A program made the translations under genes and the position numbers. A stretch of 64,000 nucleotides of DNA, taken from positions 161,670,696 to 161,734,695 of the forward strand of contig CM054060.1 of assembly GCA_028641055.1 (NCBI GenBank). The letters are read 5' to 3'. Each line of letters opens with the position of its first letter. The first letter of the stretch is position 1. The notes under the pieces are model-generated. The model was not told the origin of the DNA. It did not search any database and was given only the letters and a program-made list of their open reading frames with translations. The stretch comes from Alopecurus myosuroides. Taxonomy: Eukaryota > Streptophyta > Magnoliopsida > Poales > Poaceae. This document shows, piece by piece, positions 45,234-57,720 of this stretch.

Positions 45234-47707
45234 GGGCATCTCCAGTCGTTCTGCCCCCCCAGGTTTCAGATCGGCGCTTTTTAGCGTTAGCGCCGCCCCG
45301 CACCAAAACCTGGGGGGCCGATTTCACCAGCCGTTCGGCGGCCCATAAAAGAGAACGGCGATATTGTTTGAAACTTCATCTTCCCGCCCCAAAATATAGA
45401 GCCCTAGTTCGGCGATCCCGGCAGCCATGGTTTGGGCAAATAATATTACAAAAAACGCCACAGGTGGGCGATCAAATAGAGTCTAGATCGGAAAGACGGG
45501 CGCGCGCGGCGTGGGCAAACGGAGGCGATCAGGCAGACGCGTCAGCCGACGTCGGAGCAGGCGGCGAGATCGGCGCAGGATCCTCCAGGTCGATGACGGC
45601 GTCCGAGCAGGCGACGTGCTCGGCATCCTCCAGGTCGACGACGGGCTCGGCATCCTTCTCGACGACGGTCGCGGCATCCTCCAGGTCGACGTGCGCGCTC
45701 GTCGGCGCGGTGGTGTAGCTGGTGCCACCGGACGACGTGGTCGGGGCCGGGGGCGCGCTGATGTCGGTCAGGATGAGGTTGCACTGCGCCAGGAACCAAG
45801 CTCTCACCTCGGGGGTCATCGCGGCTGGGTCGCCGCCCGTGAGGAAGGCGAGGTCATTGTTCCTCTTCTTCGCCGCGGTGCCAGTCCTGAGGAGGTCGAT
45901 CTTGACCTGCGAGTTGGCCATGAGCGCTGCCCATCGCTTCGTGGAGACCTCGTCCCTCTTGACGGCGTGGGCCTGGGCGTCGGCGATGCAGGTCTCGATC
46001 GACGCCTGGAGCTTTGCCACTGCCGGCGCACCGTCCCTCGCCAACTTGGCTTTCTTGTGGCCCATCGGCGGACGCCCTTCGGACGCACCTGCAACCACAG
46101 CGTCGGGAACGTACTCCTTGCCCTTGCCAATCGACCGCCGCACCTCCGCCCACTTCTCGCACTTCTCGATGAGGACGAAGACGTGGAGGAACTTGAAGTC
46201 GGAGCCCTCGTCGTTCTTGTACGCCTCCAGCATCCGGACGATCTCCATCTCGCGGTTGGCGCCGCTCTGCGGCCTCATCGAGATCTCCTCCTGGATGCCG
46301 TGCCATTTGTTGCAGGACGCCTGGATGTTCGCCCAGTGGTTCGCCATGGCCTTCTGGCCGCGGTCGGTGATGCAGCACGTGTAGTGGGGGTCGATCATGC
46401 GGCGCTCGTCGTACGCCGTTTTCACCCGCTTCCAGTAGTTGTCGGCGTGCTGGTTCGCGCCGACGATCGGGTCGTGACTCACCGTCTTCCAAGCCTCGGC
46501 GAGGAGCGCGTCCTCCCTGGTCAGCCACTTGATGCGGGGCTCGGCGGGGGGCAGTGGCACCTTCGGTTCCTTGCGAGGACGGCCAGGGCCCCGGCGCTTT
46601 CGGCCATCGCCGGCCTGTTCTGTCTCCTCGGGAACCACCGGCGTCTCGTCCTCCTCGTCCTCTTCGCCCTGTTCCTCCGTCGCCTGCGTGCCGGAACCTT
46701 CGCCGTAGTCACCACCGCCCTGCGCGAAGAACTCCCCGCTGTGCTCGAGGAAGCCCGGGCTCGCCGCAGCCGCCATGGAGCCGGACGCGATGATCTCCTC
46801 CATGTAGCTGTCCTGGGGCTGAAGCCCGGCGAGAATCGCACGGCGGTGGGACGGGGAAGCTGCGTAGCCCGGCGCGGCACCATACATCATCGGCGGGTGG
46901 TAGGGGAAGGTGAGGTTGGGGTTGAAACCTCCCAGGGAGTCGCCTTCGACGAACCAGGCAGGCGGCGGGTGCGGTGACATGCGTGGTGACGGCGACGGCG
47001 ACTGCTTCCAGCCGGCGAACCTTGGGCCAAGAGGGCTCTTCTTCTTGGCGAGCGACGCCGCGGAAGCGACCGGAGTAGGTGGCTCGTCCGGCGCGGTCTC
47101 CTCCTCCTCGTCCTCCAGCTCGTCTTCCTCGGCGGCGGCCTGCTCCTCCGCCTGCAGCTGCGCCATCAGCTGCCTCTGCCGCTGTGCTGCCTCCCTCCCC
47201 CGGCGCTTCATGTTGGCCGTCTCCAGGCGCGACCTCTCGGCGATCCACTCCTTGTTCGACATGCCGGGCGGCCTCTCCTTCGGCGCCCTCGGTTTGCGCG
47301 GTTTCTTGGCCGGCTCGGATGCCGCGGGAATGGATACGGCGGTGGCGGCGGCGCGGGGACCTGTAAATCGGGCGGGAGCCATAGCGTCTAGATCTCGGGG
47401 GCGGGGGGAAGTGGCGGGAATGGACCGGGGGAGGAGGTAGTTGTGGAGGGAAAGTGGAGGGAGGCGTCGAAAAAAGGGAGGAAAATCGTCTTCCGTCGCC
47501 GACAGGCGTGGCCCACGCGCGCATTTCGCCCCCCCAAGCCGAACCCAGCGCGCTGGGTTCGGCCTGGGTTCGGCGGCGCCAAACGGCGCGAAAAACGGCG
47601 GAAAGCGGCGCTAAATCGGTTCCTGGGGGGCGACTGGTGCGAAGCGGCGCCAAACGGCGCGAAAAACGCCTCTTGGGGGGGCTCTGGGGGGACGACTGGA
47701 GATGCCC
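45234..47707 (-). mobile_element. H2: PIF/Harbinger element with a Myb-like gene only
   Basis: Inverted ends GGGCATCTCCAGTCGTTCTG and GGGCATCTCCAGTCGTCCCC lie within a TAA duplication (45231-45233 and 47708-47710). The ends resemble those of H1. It encodes one protein; the DDE transposase that completes an autonomous Harbinger is missing. It inserted into the hAT element. Confidence 0.9.
45529..47382 (-). CDS. Harbinger Myb/SANT-like DNA-binding protein with AT-hook (617 aa)
   Basis: Intact ORF from ATG 47382. The N-terminus is basic (KKPRKPRAPKERPPG), then an acidic coiled stretch (AAAEEDELEDEEEE). An AT-hook-like motif GRKRRGPGRPRKEP comes before a trihelix/Myb-like domain (IKWLTREDALLAEAWKTVS, GANQHADNYWKRVKTAYDE, HWANIQASCNKWHGI). 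A NAM-associated-like C-terminal region follows (KKAKLARDGAPAVAKLQ) and an Asp/Ala-rich tail. Plant PIF/Harbinger elements usually encode such a Myb-like protein next to the transposase, thought to bind element ends and help transposition. Here it is alone. Wheat annotations often call relatives 'glutathione S-transferase T3-like', which is misleading. Confidence 0.82.
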   Translation of the reverse strand: MAPARFTGPRAAATAVSIPAASEPAKKPRKPRAPKERPPGMSNKEWIAERSRLETANMKRRGREAAQRQRQLMAQLQAEEQAAAEEDELEDEEEETAPDEPPTPVASAASLAKKKSPLGPRFAGWKQSPSPSPRMSPHPPPAWFVEGDSLGGFNPNLTFPYHPPMMYGAAPGYAASPSHRRAILAGLQPQDSYMEEIIASGSMAAAASPGFLEHSGEFFAQGGGDYGEGSGTQATEEQGEEDEEDETPVVPEETEQAGDGRKRRGPGRPRKEPKVPLPPAEPRIKWLTREDALLAEAWKTVSHDPIVGANQHADNYWKRVKTAYDERRMIDPHYTCCITDRGQKAMANHWANIQASCNKWHGIQEEISMRPQSGANREMEIVRMLEAYKNDEGSDFKFLHVFVLIEKCEKWAEVRRSIGKGKEYVPDAVVAGASEGRPPMGHKKAKLARDGAPAVAKLQASIETCIADAQAHAVKRDEVSTKRWAALMANSQVKIDLLRTGTAAKKRNNDLAFLTGGDPAAMTPEVRAWFLAQCNLILTDISAPPAPTTSSGGTSYTTAPTSAHVDLEDAATVVEKDAEPVVDLEDAEHVACSDAVIDLEDPAPISPPAPTSADASA

Positions 47708-48753
47708 TAAGAGTTTTTCTCTACTGATAAAGGGGATTAGCCTAAAGTCATTGGTGTCATGTTGTATAGCTAGCTTCGCCCCTTGCGAAGACGGGACAAA
47801 GATATAGCTCAACCCTTATCAAAAAATTATAGCTCGACATATATAAGCATAAACATATAGTGGTCTTAATAGAAATATCGAGTAGGGTGTTCACCTAAAA
47901 AAATTATAGGGTCTTGAAAAATTTCGTGTGCTATGTGTAGATGTGCGGCTAAATATGAGACCCATTATGTGATCATGTATTATAGATGAAAGATGTCATT
48001 CTGTTCATTCTTGAAAGATGAACGCAACAAAATAATTTGATCAAAATGACTTGGTTTTATGTATTAGCTAACAAAACATATAAACTTGATGAAACTAGAC
48101 CAAATATGAGTGACCAAGATAATTAAAGAAAAATCCTATTTGCACGTCATACCTTGCGTCCCTTAATTAGTTGATTAGATCTAACCGGCTTCCTGGATCA
48201 TCATGAAGTGAATTTCCAGACGTATCGCTACGAGAGCCGCGGAAACGGAATTACGCGGCCGAATGTAGACTGCGACTGGCCGAACGTAGACGGCAGCAGT
48301 AGGAGCGGCGGCGAGATGCAGGTCCCGGCGACTGCCGAGCGGAGCGCCCTAGCGACTAGGGGTATCCCGTATCCGATCGATCAGACTGATTGGTTGGTCG
48401 TTTGCCAATTAATTTTTACGCTAAGCCTAAGGCTGATCGTTTGCTCCACGATGGCTTAAGCCTAATTGCTTGATGGATCAGACTGGTCGCTTGCTCCACG
48501 ATGCCGAAGGCCTAAGCCTTGTAGGTGGGCTTGTGTGTACGAATGGCCCAGTTAATTTTTTACAATAGAATAAATATTAATCACTGTCTAATTTAGTGAC
48601 ATGCTAGTATATATGTCTAGTATTTACCTACTAAAAATTGTTAGGGGGGCGAACGATTGGGGGGGGGGGGGGGGTTCTGACCCCTGCTAGCCCCCCCTTG
48701 TCTCCGCCACTGCTTACGTTGGTGGAACCCGGCCGGAAGTCTCGCGCGAACAA

Positions 48754-50385
48754 GTGGCCATGGCGCTTCAGTCTCATCTCGGGCTGTCCCCGGATCGCGT
48801 CTCCGTCCACGCATTCAGGCCTGCAGATTTTCTCCTCGCGTTCGCGGATGAAGATGGGCGCAACCGTGCAGCTGCAAGGTCCCCGCTGTTGTGCGAGGGA
48901 TTTTCGTTGGTCTTCCGCCAATGGAGCCGCCATGACCAAGCTGTTTGAGGCGTAATGGAGAAGAAGGTGAGCCTCATCCTTGAGGGCGTTCCGCCGCACG
49001 CATGGGCGGCTGAGGTGGTAGAGGATCTCCTTGGGACCTCTTGCGTATTGGGTGATTTTGCGTCGGAGACGAGCTCCAGGGAGGATTTGGCCCTGTTCAA
49101 GGTTACGGCTTGGACGTCGCAGCTCGATGACATTCCGACGGCGCGCACGCTGGCGATTCCCGAGCCGGGAAGCTCCGGAGACAGGACGCCGTCCCCGCCG
49201 CGGTCACCGGAACCGTACAGTCCGTGCTGCGCTACTCCGGGAATCAATGGTGACGTGCTGGAGACGATGAAATACCGGGTGCTTATCCACCTCGACGGCG
49301 TGGAGGAAGTGATCACCGCGGGCAGCAGCCGCGCTCGGGTGGCACCGGTGGGCGGCGGCGTGATGCCTGGCGACGAGGATGTGGACGAGAGCGGCGGTTC
49401 GTTTGGTGGCAGACGGTGGCGCCATCTCCCGTGGACGCAGGGGACGCGCGACTGCCGGAGCACGGCGGCCGGTTCATCGGAGAGAAATCCGGGAGTGCGC
49501 ATGCATGGGCTGATCCAGGCGGATTGGAGAATCCCGCCTATGGGTGCGCGACGCGTGGAGAGTGGCCGGGGCCTGCCGGTTGCCGCTGGGGTGCGGAGGA
49601 AAACGCAACAAATTATCTCACGCCAGGTGGCTCCAGCTTTGCAGCATTGGACGCGGTCAAACAATCTGGGGGAGTGCGTGGGCCCTGCGCCTGCCAAAGC
49701 AAAAGAAGCGCTGCCTGCAGCTTATCCTGACTCGCCTGTGGTCTGCAGCGCTGCAAAAGGCAAAGGAAAAGCCGACGTGGGAACAGAGGCAGTTTTGGAA
49801 GCACATGGGAATCTTTCGCAGGTCGTGGCCGTTTCTTCCCGCGCGGGTGTTTCACCGAACCCGAACTGGACGCGTGGAGTTTCGGCGCCGCAACACACAG
49901 GTGCAGCCGCCCCCTGGGCGGGCCCTGCCAGGAGTCTGAAGACCGGATGCGCTTCGGGATTTGGAGAGGAACCTGCTTTTTCTTTCACGCTGCCCAAACC
50001 GACCAGTACGTGCGTTGCAGAGGGTCAGGTGGCTGATCCCGAGGTGGATAGGTTGCAGGGAGATTTCGGGAAGATTTCGCTGGAGGAGTCCACCACTGCT
50101 GCACCGCCGGTGGGCCCCTTGTTGAGTTTGGACAGTCCAGTTTTTTTGGGTGCATCCGATGCTGCCCTTTCAGCGGGCCCCACGCGGAGTTTGGAGAGGA
50201 CTATTTCTCAGACTGCATCCGATGTTGCGCTGACGGCAGGACCCACACCTGGGGTTGTTGAGGTCTATGACACGGACAACTCTGAAGAGAAGGAGGAGTA
50301 TTTTGAAGTTTCTCTTTCGTCTCATGCTGACTCAGATGAGCGAAGGATGGGTGGGGATGCCATCGAGAGAGACAATGAGGCATAG
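48754..50385 (+). pseudogene. LINE ORF1 (DUF4283-like nucleic-acid-binding protein), broken by a stop
   Basis: The first 64 codons (LCEGFSLVFRQWSRHDQA) and the 476-codon ORF from 48955 (KKVSLILEGVPPHAWAAEVV) are in the same frame, separated by TGA at 48946-48948. Together they resemble the RRM-like DUF4283 region of plant LINE ORF1 proteins, which bind element RNA. The rest is low complexity, with repeated DAALSAGPTRSLE-like segments near 50155-50250. It ends with an acidic tail. Confidence 0.7.
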
Positions 50386-53367
50386 TCCGCGGATGTGCTG
50401 TTTGACGGGGAGGGTGAGCCTTTTGTAACACACCGTGCACCACCACCCCTGGAGCACCCCCAGTTCGGCAAACTGAAGTCTTTCTGCGCAAGTTTTCTTA
50501 AGAAGCTGGTGCCCCCGCTGTTGCTGGAGGTAGAGTCCTCACACCCCGACATGGCACAATGTACCCCGCGCCGACACACACGTAGCTCCAGTGGACCCTG
50601 CTCCACTAGCAAGCCTCTTAAGAAGGCGTCTGCAGCTGAAAACGTCCTCCTCAAGGCGCTTGGTGTGGTCCTAGATAACATGGTGGTGAATGAGGCCGCA
50701 CTACAACAGTTCAGGGATCTCTTCGATTCTCCGATGAAGGAGGAGCATCTACGGGTTGTTGCCTCCATTTTTGGCAAGGAGATGCCACCACTTGGAGCTC
50801 TGCAGGAGACGAGTAGCCCCGTAGTCTTTGCACACTGAGCTGCAGGGATGGGCATAGGAGTGGAGTTTTTTGTCGATGTTTTTATGGATCTAAACATCGG
50901 CATTTTGAGTTGAAACCTTCGGGGGTTGAATGAGCCAGCTAAGAAGAACGCTGTTAGGGAGTTTGTGGAGTCTTTGAGCGTGAATTTGGTGTGCCTACAG
51001 GAGACCAAACTCAATATAGTTGACCGTTTCACAATCCTTCAATGCCTTGGTCCTAGGTTTGATGGGTTCGAGTTTCTGCCTGCCATTGACACTAGAGGCG
51101 GTGTGCTGGTAGCTTGGGATACGACGGTGCTTAGTTTTTCTCATGTCAGCAAGGACTCACACACACTGACAGGGGAGGTCACAACTTTAGATAGTAAAAG
51201 CTGGTGGCTATCTGTTGTGTATGGCCCGCAATCGGATGCTGAAAAGATTCTCTTCATCCAGGAGCTTATGGAGAGACGCTCGCTTTGCCCTGGCCCGTGG
51301 ATCATTGTTGGAGATTTCAATATGATCCTTTCGGTTGCAGAGAAGAATAATGCAAACCTGAACAGAAACATGATAAACCGCTTCAGGAACTTTGTGAACT
51401 CACACGAGCTCCGTGACGTTTACTTGCACGACAGGATGTTCACTTGGAGCAACGAGAGGGCAAGCCCGACTTTAACTAGGATTGACAAAGCCTTGGCTTC
51501 GGTTGATTGGGATATTATTTTTCCTGATTGCATCTTGCAGGCTCTGTCGAGCAATATCTCGTATCACACTCCTCTTCATCTGTCTCTGAGCGCGGCTCTT
51601 ATTCCTAAGCGAAGATTTAGATTTGAGATGTTCTGGTTGAAGTTGGATGGTTTTGAGGACGCGGTCAAGGAGCGATGGATTTTTTACACGGCAATTGTGG
51701 ATCCTTTTAAACGGCTGGATACCCTTTTTAGGAATCTGGCGTCTCACCTCCAGTCTTGGGGGCAACGTAAGGTGGGAAACATCAAAATCCAGCTAGCTAT
51801 TGCAAACACTATCATCTTCAGGCTAGAGGCTGCCCAGGATAGGAGGCAACTTTCTGAGGGAGAAATTTGGCTACGGAGATCGCTCAAACTAGCTATACTT
51901 GGTCTTGCATCCCTTGAGCGCACCATGGCTAGGCAACGATCAAGAATGAGATGGCTGAAAGAAGGAGATGCAAATACCAGACTGTTCCATGCGGTTGCGA
52001 ATGGTAGAAGGGCCAAATTTTTTATCCCTGTAGTGAGTGTGGAAGGGAGACGGATTAGTGAGCAAGCGGAGAAAGAGGAGGTGTTTTTTCAAGCTTTCCA
52101 GAATCAGCTTGGAAAGACAGAGGCGATAGCTCATTCCTTAAACCTGGATTTCATAGGTATCCAGCAAAAGGACTTGCAGGAGTTAGATGGCCTTTTCTCT
52201 GAGGAGGAGGTCTGGGACACCATCAAGGAGTTACCCCCGGATAGAGCTCCGGGGCCTGATGGTTTTGTTGGGGCTTTTTATCATAATGCCTGGCACATAA
52301 TAAAACCTGACATCATGGCAGCACTACAGAAGCTAGCGGTGGGTGATGGAAGGGGTTTCGCCAAACTGAACAGAGCGTTGATTACGCTCATTCCTAAAAA
52401 GCAAGACGCCTCAGAAACAGGGGATTTCAGACCCATCAGTCTGGTACATAGCTTCTCCAAACTGTTCTCTAAACTGCTAGCTAATTGTTTGAGAGTAAAG
52501 CTGGGGGATCTTGTGAGTACAAACCAGTCTGCCTTTGTCAAGGGGAGGAGTCTTCATGATAATTATATCTTGGTCCGGCAAATGGCTAGAAAAATAAACA
52601 CAAGGAGGGAGAAGGGACATCTGCTGAAACTAGACATCTCCAAGGCCTTTGACTCTCTGTCCTGGCCGTTTCTGATGTAATTTTAAGACATAATGGTTTC
52701 ATCAACTGGTGGTGCAATGTTATTGCCATCATGTTACGTACGGCTAGTACAAAAGTGGTAGTCAATGGAGTTCCCGGAAAGAGAATTTCTCACATTCAGG
52801 GTCCAAGGCAAGGGGATCCAATATCCCCCATGCTCTTTGTATTGGCCATGGAGGTCATCTCCCTTACAGTGTCTAAGGCGGTGGAGGAAGGGATGTTTAC
52901 ACCATTGGCTAGTTGTACGGCTCTCCAGCGAGTTTCAGTTTATGCGGATGATGTGGTAATCTTCGTTAAGCCCTCAGCGTCAGAGCTTGCAGTTGCAAGG
53001 AGTATCTTTCAACTGTTCGGAGAAGCCTCGGGCTTAAGAGTCAATTATGGCAAGACCTCAGCAACGCTCATTAGGGGTGAGGAGGAGGATGAGGGGATGG
53101 TTGCACATTTGCTTGGTTGCACCATCTCGAAATTCCCAATAAAATACCTGGGACTCCAACTGGCCTTACGACCTCTGACTAAAGGTGAATGGCAGCCCCT
53201 TCTGGATAAAGTGCTCAACTGCGTGCCTGCCTGGCAGAGTGGGATGATTGCTAGGGAAGGGAGATTGACGCTTGTGAAATCAGTAGTATCTGCGAGGCCA
53301 GTTCACCAGCTTTTAGTGGCAGAGGCACCTTGCTGGCTCCTAGAAGAGATCAATAAGTGGATGAGAG

Positions 53368-56300
53368 TGTAACACCCGGGGATCCCCCCCCCCCCCAATT
53401 AGTTTGTGTGTTTTTCTTTTTTGCATCGTCATGAAATCATGCATTGCACTTTGTTTTCAAAATCATTTAAAAATTCAAACCAATTTAAAAATTCACCCAA
53501 AATTCAATCAAATTCAAATTAGCAAATATTTTAAAGATTTCAAAAAAACAAAAGTTTGTGCAACTGGGCATTTTAAATGCTGATTGCATAGAAATTGTTT
53601 TCATAATTTTTTGGAGTTTCAAAACCCCTCAAAATAACCTTTCTTCTCTCCCTTTTCTCTCTTACAAAAAAAAGGAAAAAGAACTGCTGGGGGAGGCAGG
53701 CCCAAAGGCCCACCTACGACCCCGAGCGCCCAGCCCACCTCCATGTCTCTTTCCTGCGTACAGAAGGCACGAGGACGTGATCCCCTCTTGTCGCTTTCAC
53801 CAAAGCAGAGAGCACCACAACCACCCTCCTCCACCTGCTCCCCCCACCTTAAAGCCCCCTCTCCCCCCAGGAACCCTAACCCTAGGCCCCTCCTCTCTTC
53901 CTCCCTGCTGCCGCCGACTCTTCTCTCTTCCTCCTTTCTCTGTCCCTTTCTCTAAATATCTGAACCGAGAGAGGGAGAGCACTCCCATGGCGGGTACTTG
54001 GGGGGCCAAGGGCCATCGTTGTGGTCATCGCCAAGACCTTCGGAGGCCGGGAATGGAACCATGGCGTCGCCCTCTTCGACCTCGTCCCCTCGGCCGGACC
54101 TGGGAGGCTCCAGGACCACCGCGAGTTTCCTGCTCGTTTCCTGCCCACCGTGGCGCAAGGTGAAGCTCGTGCCCATCTTTTCTGTCTCCTGTTAATGTCG
54201 TTCTGCACTTTGCACTCACGGACCCCTCATGCACTCACGCCACACACCACTCCTTGCCTCGCACCAGCAGCACCACGGCGAAATCGCACACGCCCACTAC
54301 CAGTCCGTCCTCGCCTATCTCCCCTTGCCGTCTGCAGATCGGAAGCTGGAGGTGTTCTAGTTTCAGTTTCGTAAGAAAAACTACGCCCTTGTACACTTCA
54401 TTTTGGTTCAGACTTGGACCCTTACACGAACCGCACAGCAGCCCAGTGGCTTGGTACTCCGTCCGCACCCTGGAGACCGGGGTTTGATTCCCCCTTGAGG
54501 CAAAGCCTCCACCTTTTCTTTCTTTTCCGCGCGCAAGCAGCCCCACCTGTCGGTGACTCCGGTGGCCACCGTGTCTCCACCCCGCCTCGTCAACGCCGCG
54601 TGGCGCTTGGGCCCACTCGTCAGTCGCTCTGGCTAGGGTGCCCGGTGGTAGGAAGCGCCCCAGATCTAGATCGGATTTGGAACTTTTCCGTTCCACCCCC
54701 TAGCCTTTCCAGTTTTGCACGGTAACCCTTTCACTCTCTGTTTCCAACACGCCTAGGTCCCTGCTTTTGACAGATTGACCCCTGGTTTTCAAAATTGAAT
54801 AACCAATTCATATTAACTCCAATTTCACAAAGTAAAATATGTTTTCCATGAAAAATTAAATAAACTTTCCAAATATAAATTTTGTTTTCTGTTTTGAATA
54901 ATGTAAATTGCTAAAAACAATAATTCTTTGTTTAATGCATTTAAAATTGCCAATTTAATTACTTGCTCATTTCAAACCCAAATTCAACATATAAAATATG
55001 TTTTCCATTCAAAATTTCCTAATCTTTTCAAATATGCAATTTGTTTACTGTTTCAAATAATTAAAAATTATAATATATTCTGTACTTTATTTAATTCATT
55101 TAAAATTGCATAAATCATAACTAATTCAAATTAAATTCAAATTTAATGTGTAAAATATGTTTTCCACTCAAAATTCTCTGTACTTTCAAATATACAATTT
55201 GTTTACTGTTTTTCCTAATTAAAAGTGGTGCAATAATTCAATGCTTTAATTAAACCTTTTAAATTGCAAAAATTCATAATTAAATATTTAAAATTCCAAA
55301 TTTGGCAAATGAGATATCACATTGAAGCTAATGTCGTATACATTCTGTTTTCATCATCCACCGTGCCATTTAATCACTTCAACCTAATGTTTGCTTGTAA
55401 TTCACTTAAATAACTATGCATGCACCTGGGATTTCCAAATGCAACCTTATCTTTGCATTTGGGCCCATTTTTAAATGTTTCATCCTGTCTTGTCATGCAT
55501 ATAAACTAGGATCATGCTGGATCTTTTGCCGTAGTAGTAATTGTTGCACCCGGTGTTTGTTCTAGTTCGTTGCTTCTTCGCGGATAGGACGTTGAGATGA
55601 TGTGAGCAACGACAAGTTCGGATGTACCTCTACTTGCTGGATCTCAGGAAAGTATACTCACTTGCTACCTATGGCTGCCTTTCATCACTTGTTACCGATT
55701 TTTTTCCGTTGTCTGTATGCTAGCCTAGTATTTTCGATGCTTGTGTTCCGATCCCATCACATGTTTACCCTGCTGCCACGATATTGCCTTACCTCCACAC
55801 CTATAACCCCGTTGTTTGTTGGCCTGTGTCGTACTAGCATGCTTAGTGTTGTTTGCGCTCTAGTCCTGTTGTCCCTTGTTCTATCACCTGTTTAGTTGAT
55901 AGTTGGGCTTGTTTTAATCAACAACATGTTAATGTTTGGGGTAATAATAATTTGATGATAAGGCACCGGCAGGAGGCCCGACGTGGTTTTGGAGCCTGCT
56001 AGTGTCGAAACTAGGAAAAGGGTCTTGTCCATTGATCCATGATGAGCGCGCTAACCGCATCCGGGAGGTAGTATGGGACCCCCCTCGACTTAGACCTGAT
56101 TTGCAGCTTGTCCGAAGAGCCACACTTAGTTCGGGTGTTCCATTTGCTCATACGCATGAATGGGTTGGCCCCCCATGGTTACTGTTGATGATGATGATGA
56201 TGCATATAGGGCGAGGCCTGTATTGCCGGGGTGTTGCGTCCTGCGGGAGTTTTGCACACTTGCGCTGAGTATTCGGCAGCGTGGCTGGGACCTTATAGCT

Positions 56301-57225
56301 CCGTGGCTCCTAGGATGGGTTGTAGAGACGGTTTGGGTCGTGTCGAGCCAACCTGAATTTTATTTGGTGGCTTGAGTGTGTACGGGTACTGTAGCGCACC
56401 CTGCAGGGATGAATCTTCTCGAGAAGCCGTGTTGTCCGCGGTTATGTGATGACTTGGTGAAAGTGCCGGCTAACAAGTACTCAGACAACTTACACCTAAT
56501 GATAATAACTTGACTAGTAATATAGTATTACCTTCACCATAAAAATGAATGTCACCTTAATCAACAGTGTGAGTTTCCTTGGGTTGCTTCCTTAGTAGGG
56601 GGTAACACTGGATGGGTATTGTTTGGTGAGTAGTTATAGATGGTTTTGTCGCGCTCTCTTATCCCTCTCTAATAGCCGGAAGTTGTAGCGTGTCTCTCTA
56701 GCTGTTGGTGCTGCCCGCTGCCGCTTCTTTGCACTACCCCCTTTCTTTCCGTTGTACCCAAAGTATTTGTATCTTGTGATGATTGGTTACGCTGGTATCT
56801 TGTGAGTATGGTTTATCCACTTGCTAGTACTTAATAGTACTGACCCACGAATCCATTTCGTGGCTGCATATTCCACATTGCAGTCAACAGGTTTGAAGTC
56901 TGACGACGTTAGCTTGGCAATCCCTCCGGCTTGGCCTGGGCAGGGATTGGACGCCATCGGTTATCTTCAGGACTCTTAGTCCAATTTGTATCTTGTCCGT
57001 AGTCGGACACTATGTTGTTTCTTCCGCTGTTATTTGGATCTTTGTATTGTATCAGTTGTATCCTTGACTCGTTTGAGTCGTCTTGTATATACCTCCTCTG
57101 TTGTTGTTGTGGATTATTCGTGAACTGTTGTAATGTTATCACAAGTGGCAACCTGAAATCGGTTATTATGCGGATTTGGGCGGAAATGCCGAAATCTGCA
57201 TAGTGCCCGATCCCGGGGCGTCACA
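53368..57225 (+). repeat. LARD-like element 5' LTR
   Basis: 3858 bp. Contains a C13-like run near 53386, a GC-rich part (53690-54720), a long AT-rich part (54780-55400), and a tRNA-like A/B-box unit (54439-54491). Several ORFs of up to 201 codons are paralleled in the other LTR but lack recognisable domains. Confidence 0.92.
54439..54491 (+). promoter_or_regulatory. tRNA-like pol III box A/B unit in the 5' LTR
   Basis: A-box-like AGCCCAGTGG at about 54440-54449 and GGTTTGATTCC at 54481-54491, one base from the B-box consensus. Decayed relative to the copy in the other LTR. Confidence 0.4.
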
Positions 57226-57720
57226 AATGGTATCAGAGCATGGTTATGATTCCCAATGTTGTTTCGATACGAATGGTTATCGAAGCAACGGGTCCGCAAA
57301 GCCTGTAGGATAACCTCGCTAACGGTCGTGTTTCTAGAGTGTCAAAAACTATTTGTGCAACACCTGTTTTGGAAACCTCTCGATAGGATTCTTGTTTATT
57401 CCTTTCCTCTATTCTACTTCTCCTCCTACATTATTTGTTTTGAAGTCTCCTCTCTTATCTATCTTTCAAAGTTTTAGGATCCTACGTGGGTGGACGTTTT
57501 CTGAGCCGTTAACATAATAGGTTCGATCATCAGAAGATTCCTGGTGGGAGAAGATCGTCATCAATCCGAGCAAGAAACTTTTGTTAGTGGTGTCGAGAAG
57601 AAGAGATCCGCCCACTGACCCGGGAAATCAACCGCAGCACGAAGACTCCGTAGTTGACACCTCTCTTCCCCTTGCCTTGGGTGGATTGCGAGGGCGCAAT
57701 CCCTTGTTAGTGGTGTCGGC
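57226..57720 (+). other. LARD-like element interior
   Basis: 495 bases between the LTRs with no coding region. TTGTTAGTGGTGTCG occurs twice (about 57581 and 57702), the second directly before the 3' LTR where the polypurine tract belongs. Confidence 0.7.
57228..57243 (+). other. LARD-like element primer-binding site
   Basis: TGGTATCAGAGCATGG, two bases after the 5' LTR, resembling the Met-tRNA type used by many plant LTR elements. Confidence 0.8.

Larger units (their letters stand above)
45131..48712. mobile_element. hAT element carrying a nested Harbinger element
   Basis: Terminal inverted repeats CAGGGGCGGAGCC (left) and CAGTGGCGGAGAC (right, inverted) lie within a perfect 8-bp target duplication CTTACGTT (45123-45130 and 48713-48720). 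Outside the Harbinger insert (45234-47707) about 1.1 kb remain, without transposase. A G16 run lies at 48659-48674. Confidence 0.88.

Noticed and set aside
46709..47812. Minus-strand ORF of 367 codons overlapping H2
   Set aside because: Crosses the H2 end and target site and lies out of frame with the Myb-like gene.
48774..49697. Minus-strand ORF of 307 codons
   Set aside because: Shadow of LINE ORF1 on the opposite strand, with no domain.
54439..54491. A functional tRNA gene
   Set aside because: A and B boxes are present but acceptor and anticodon stems do not pair convincingly.
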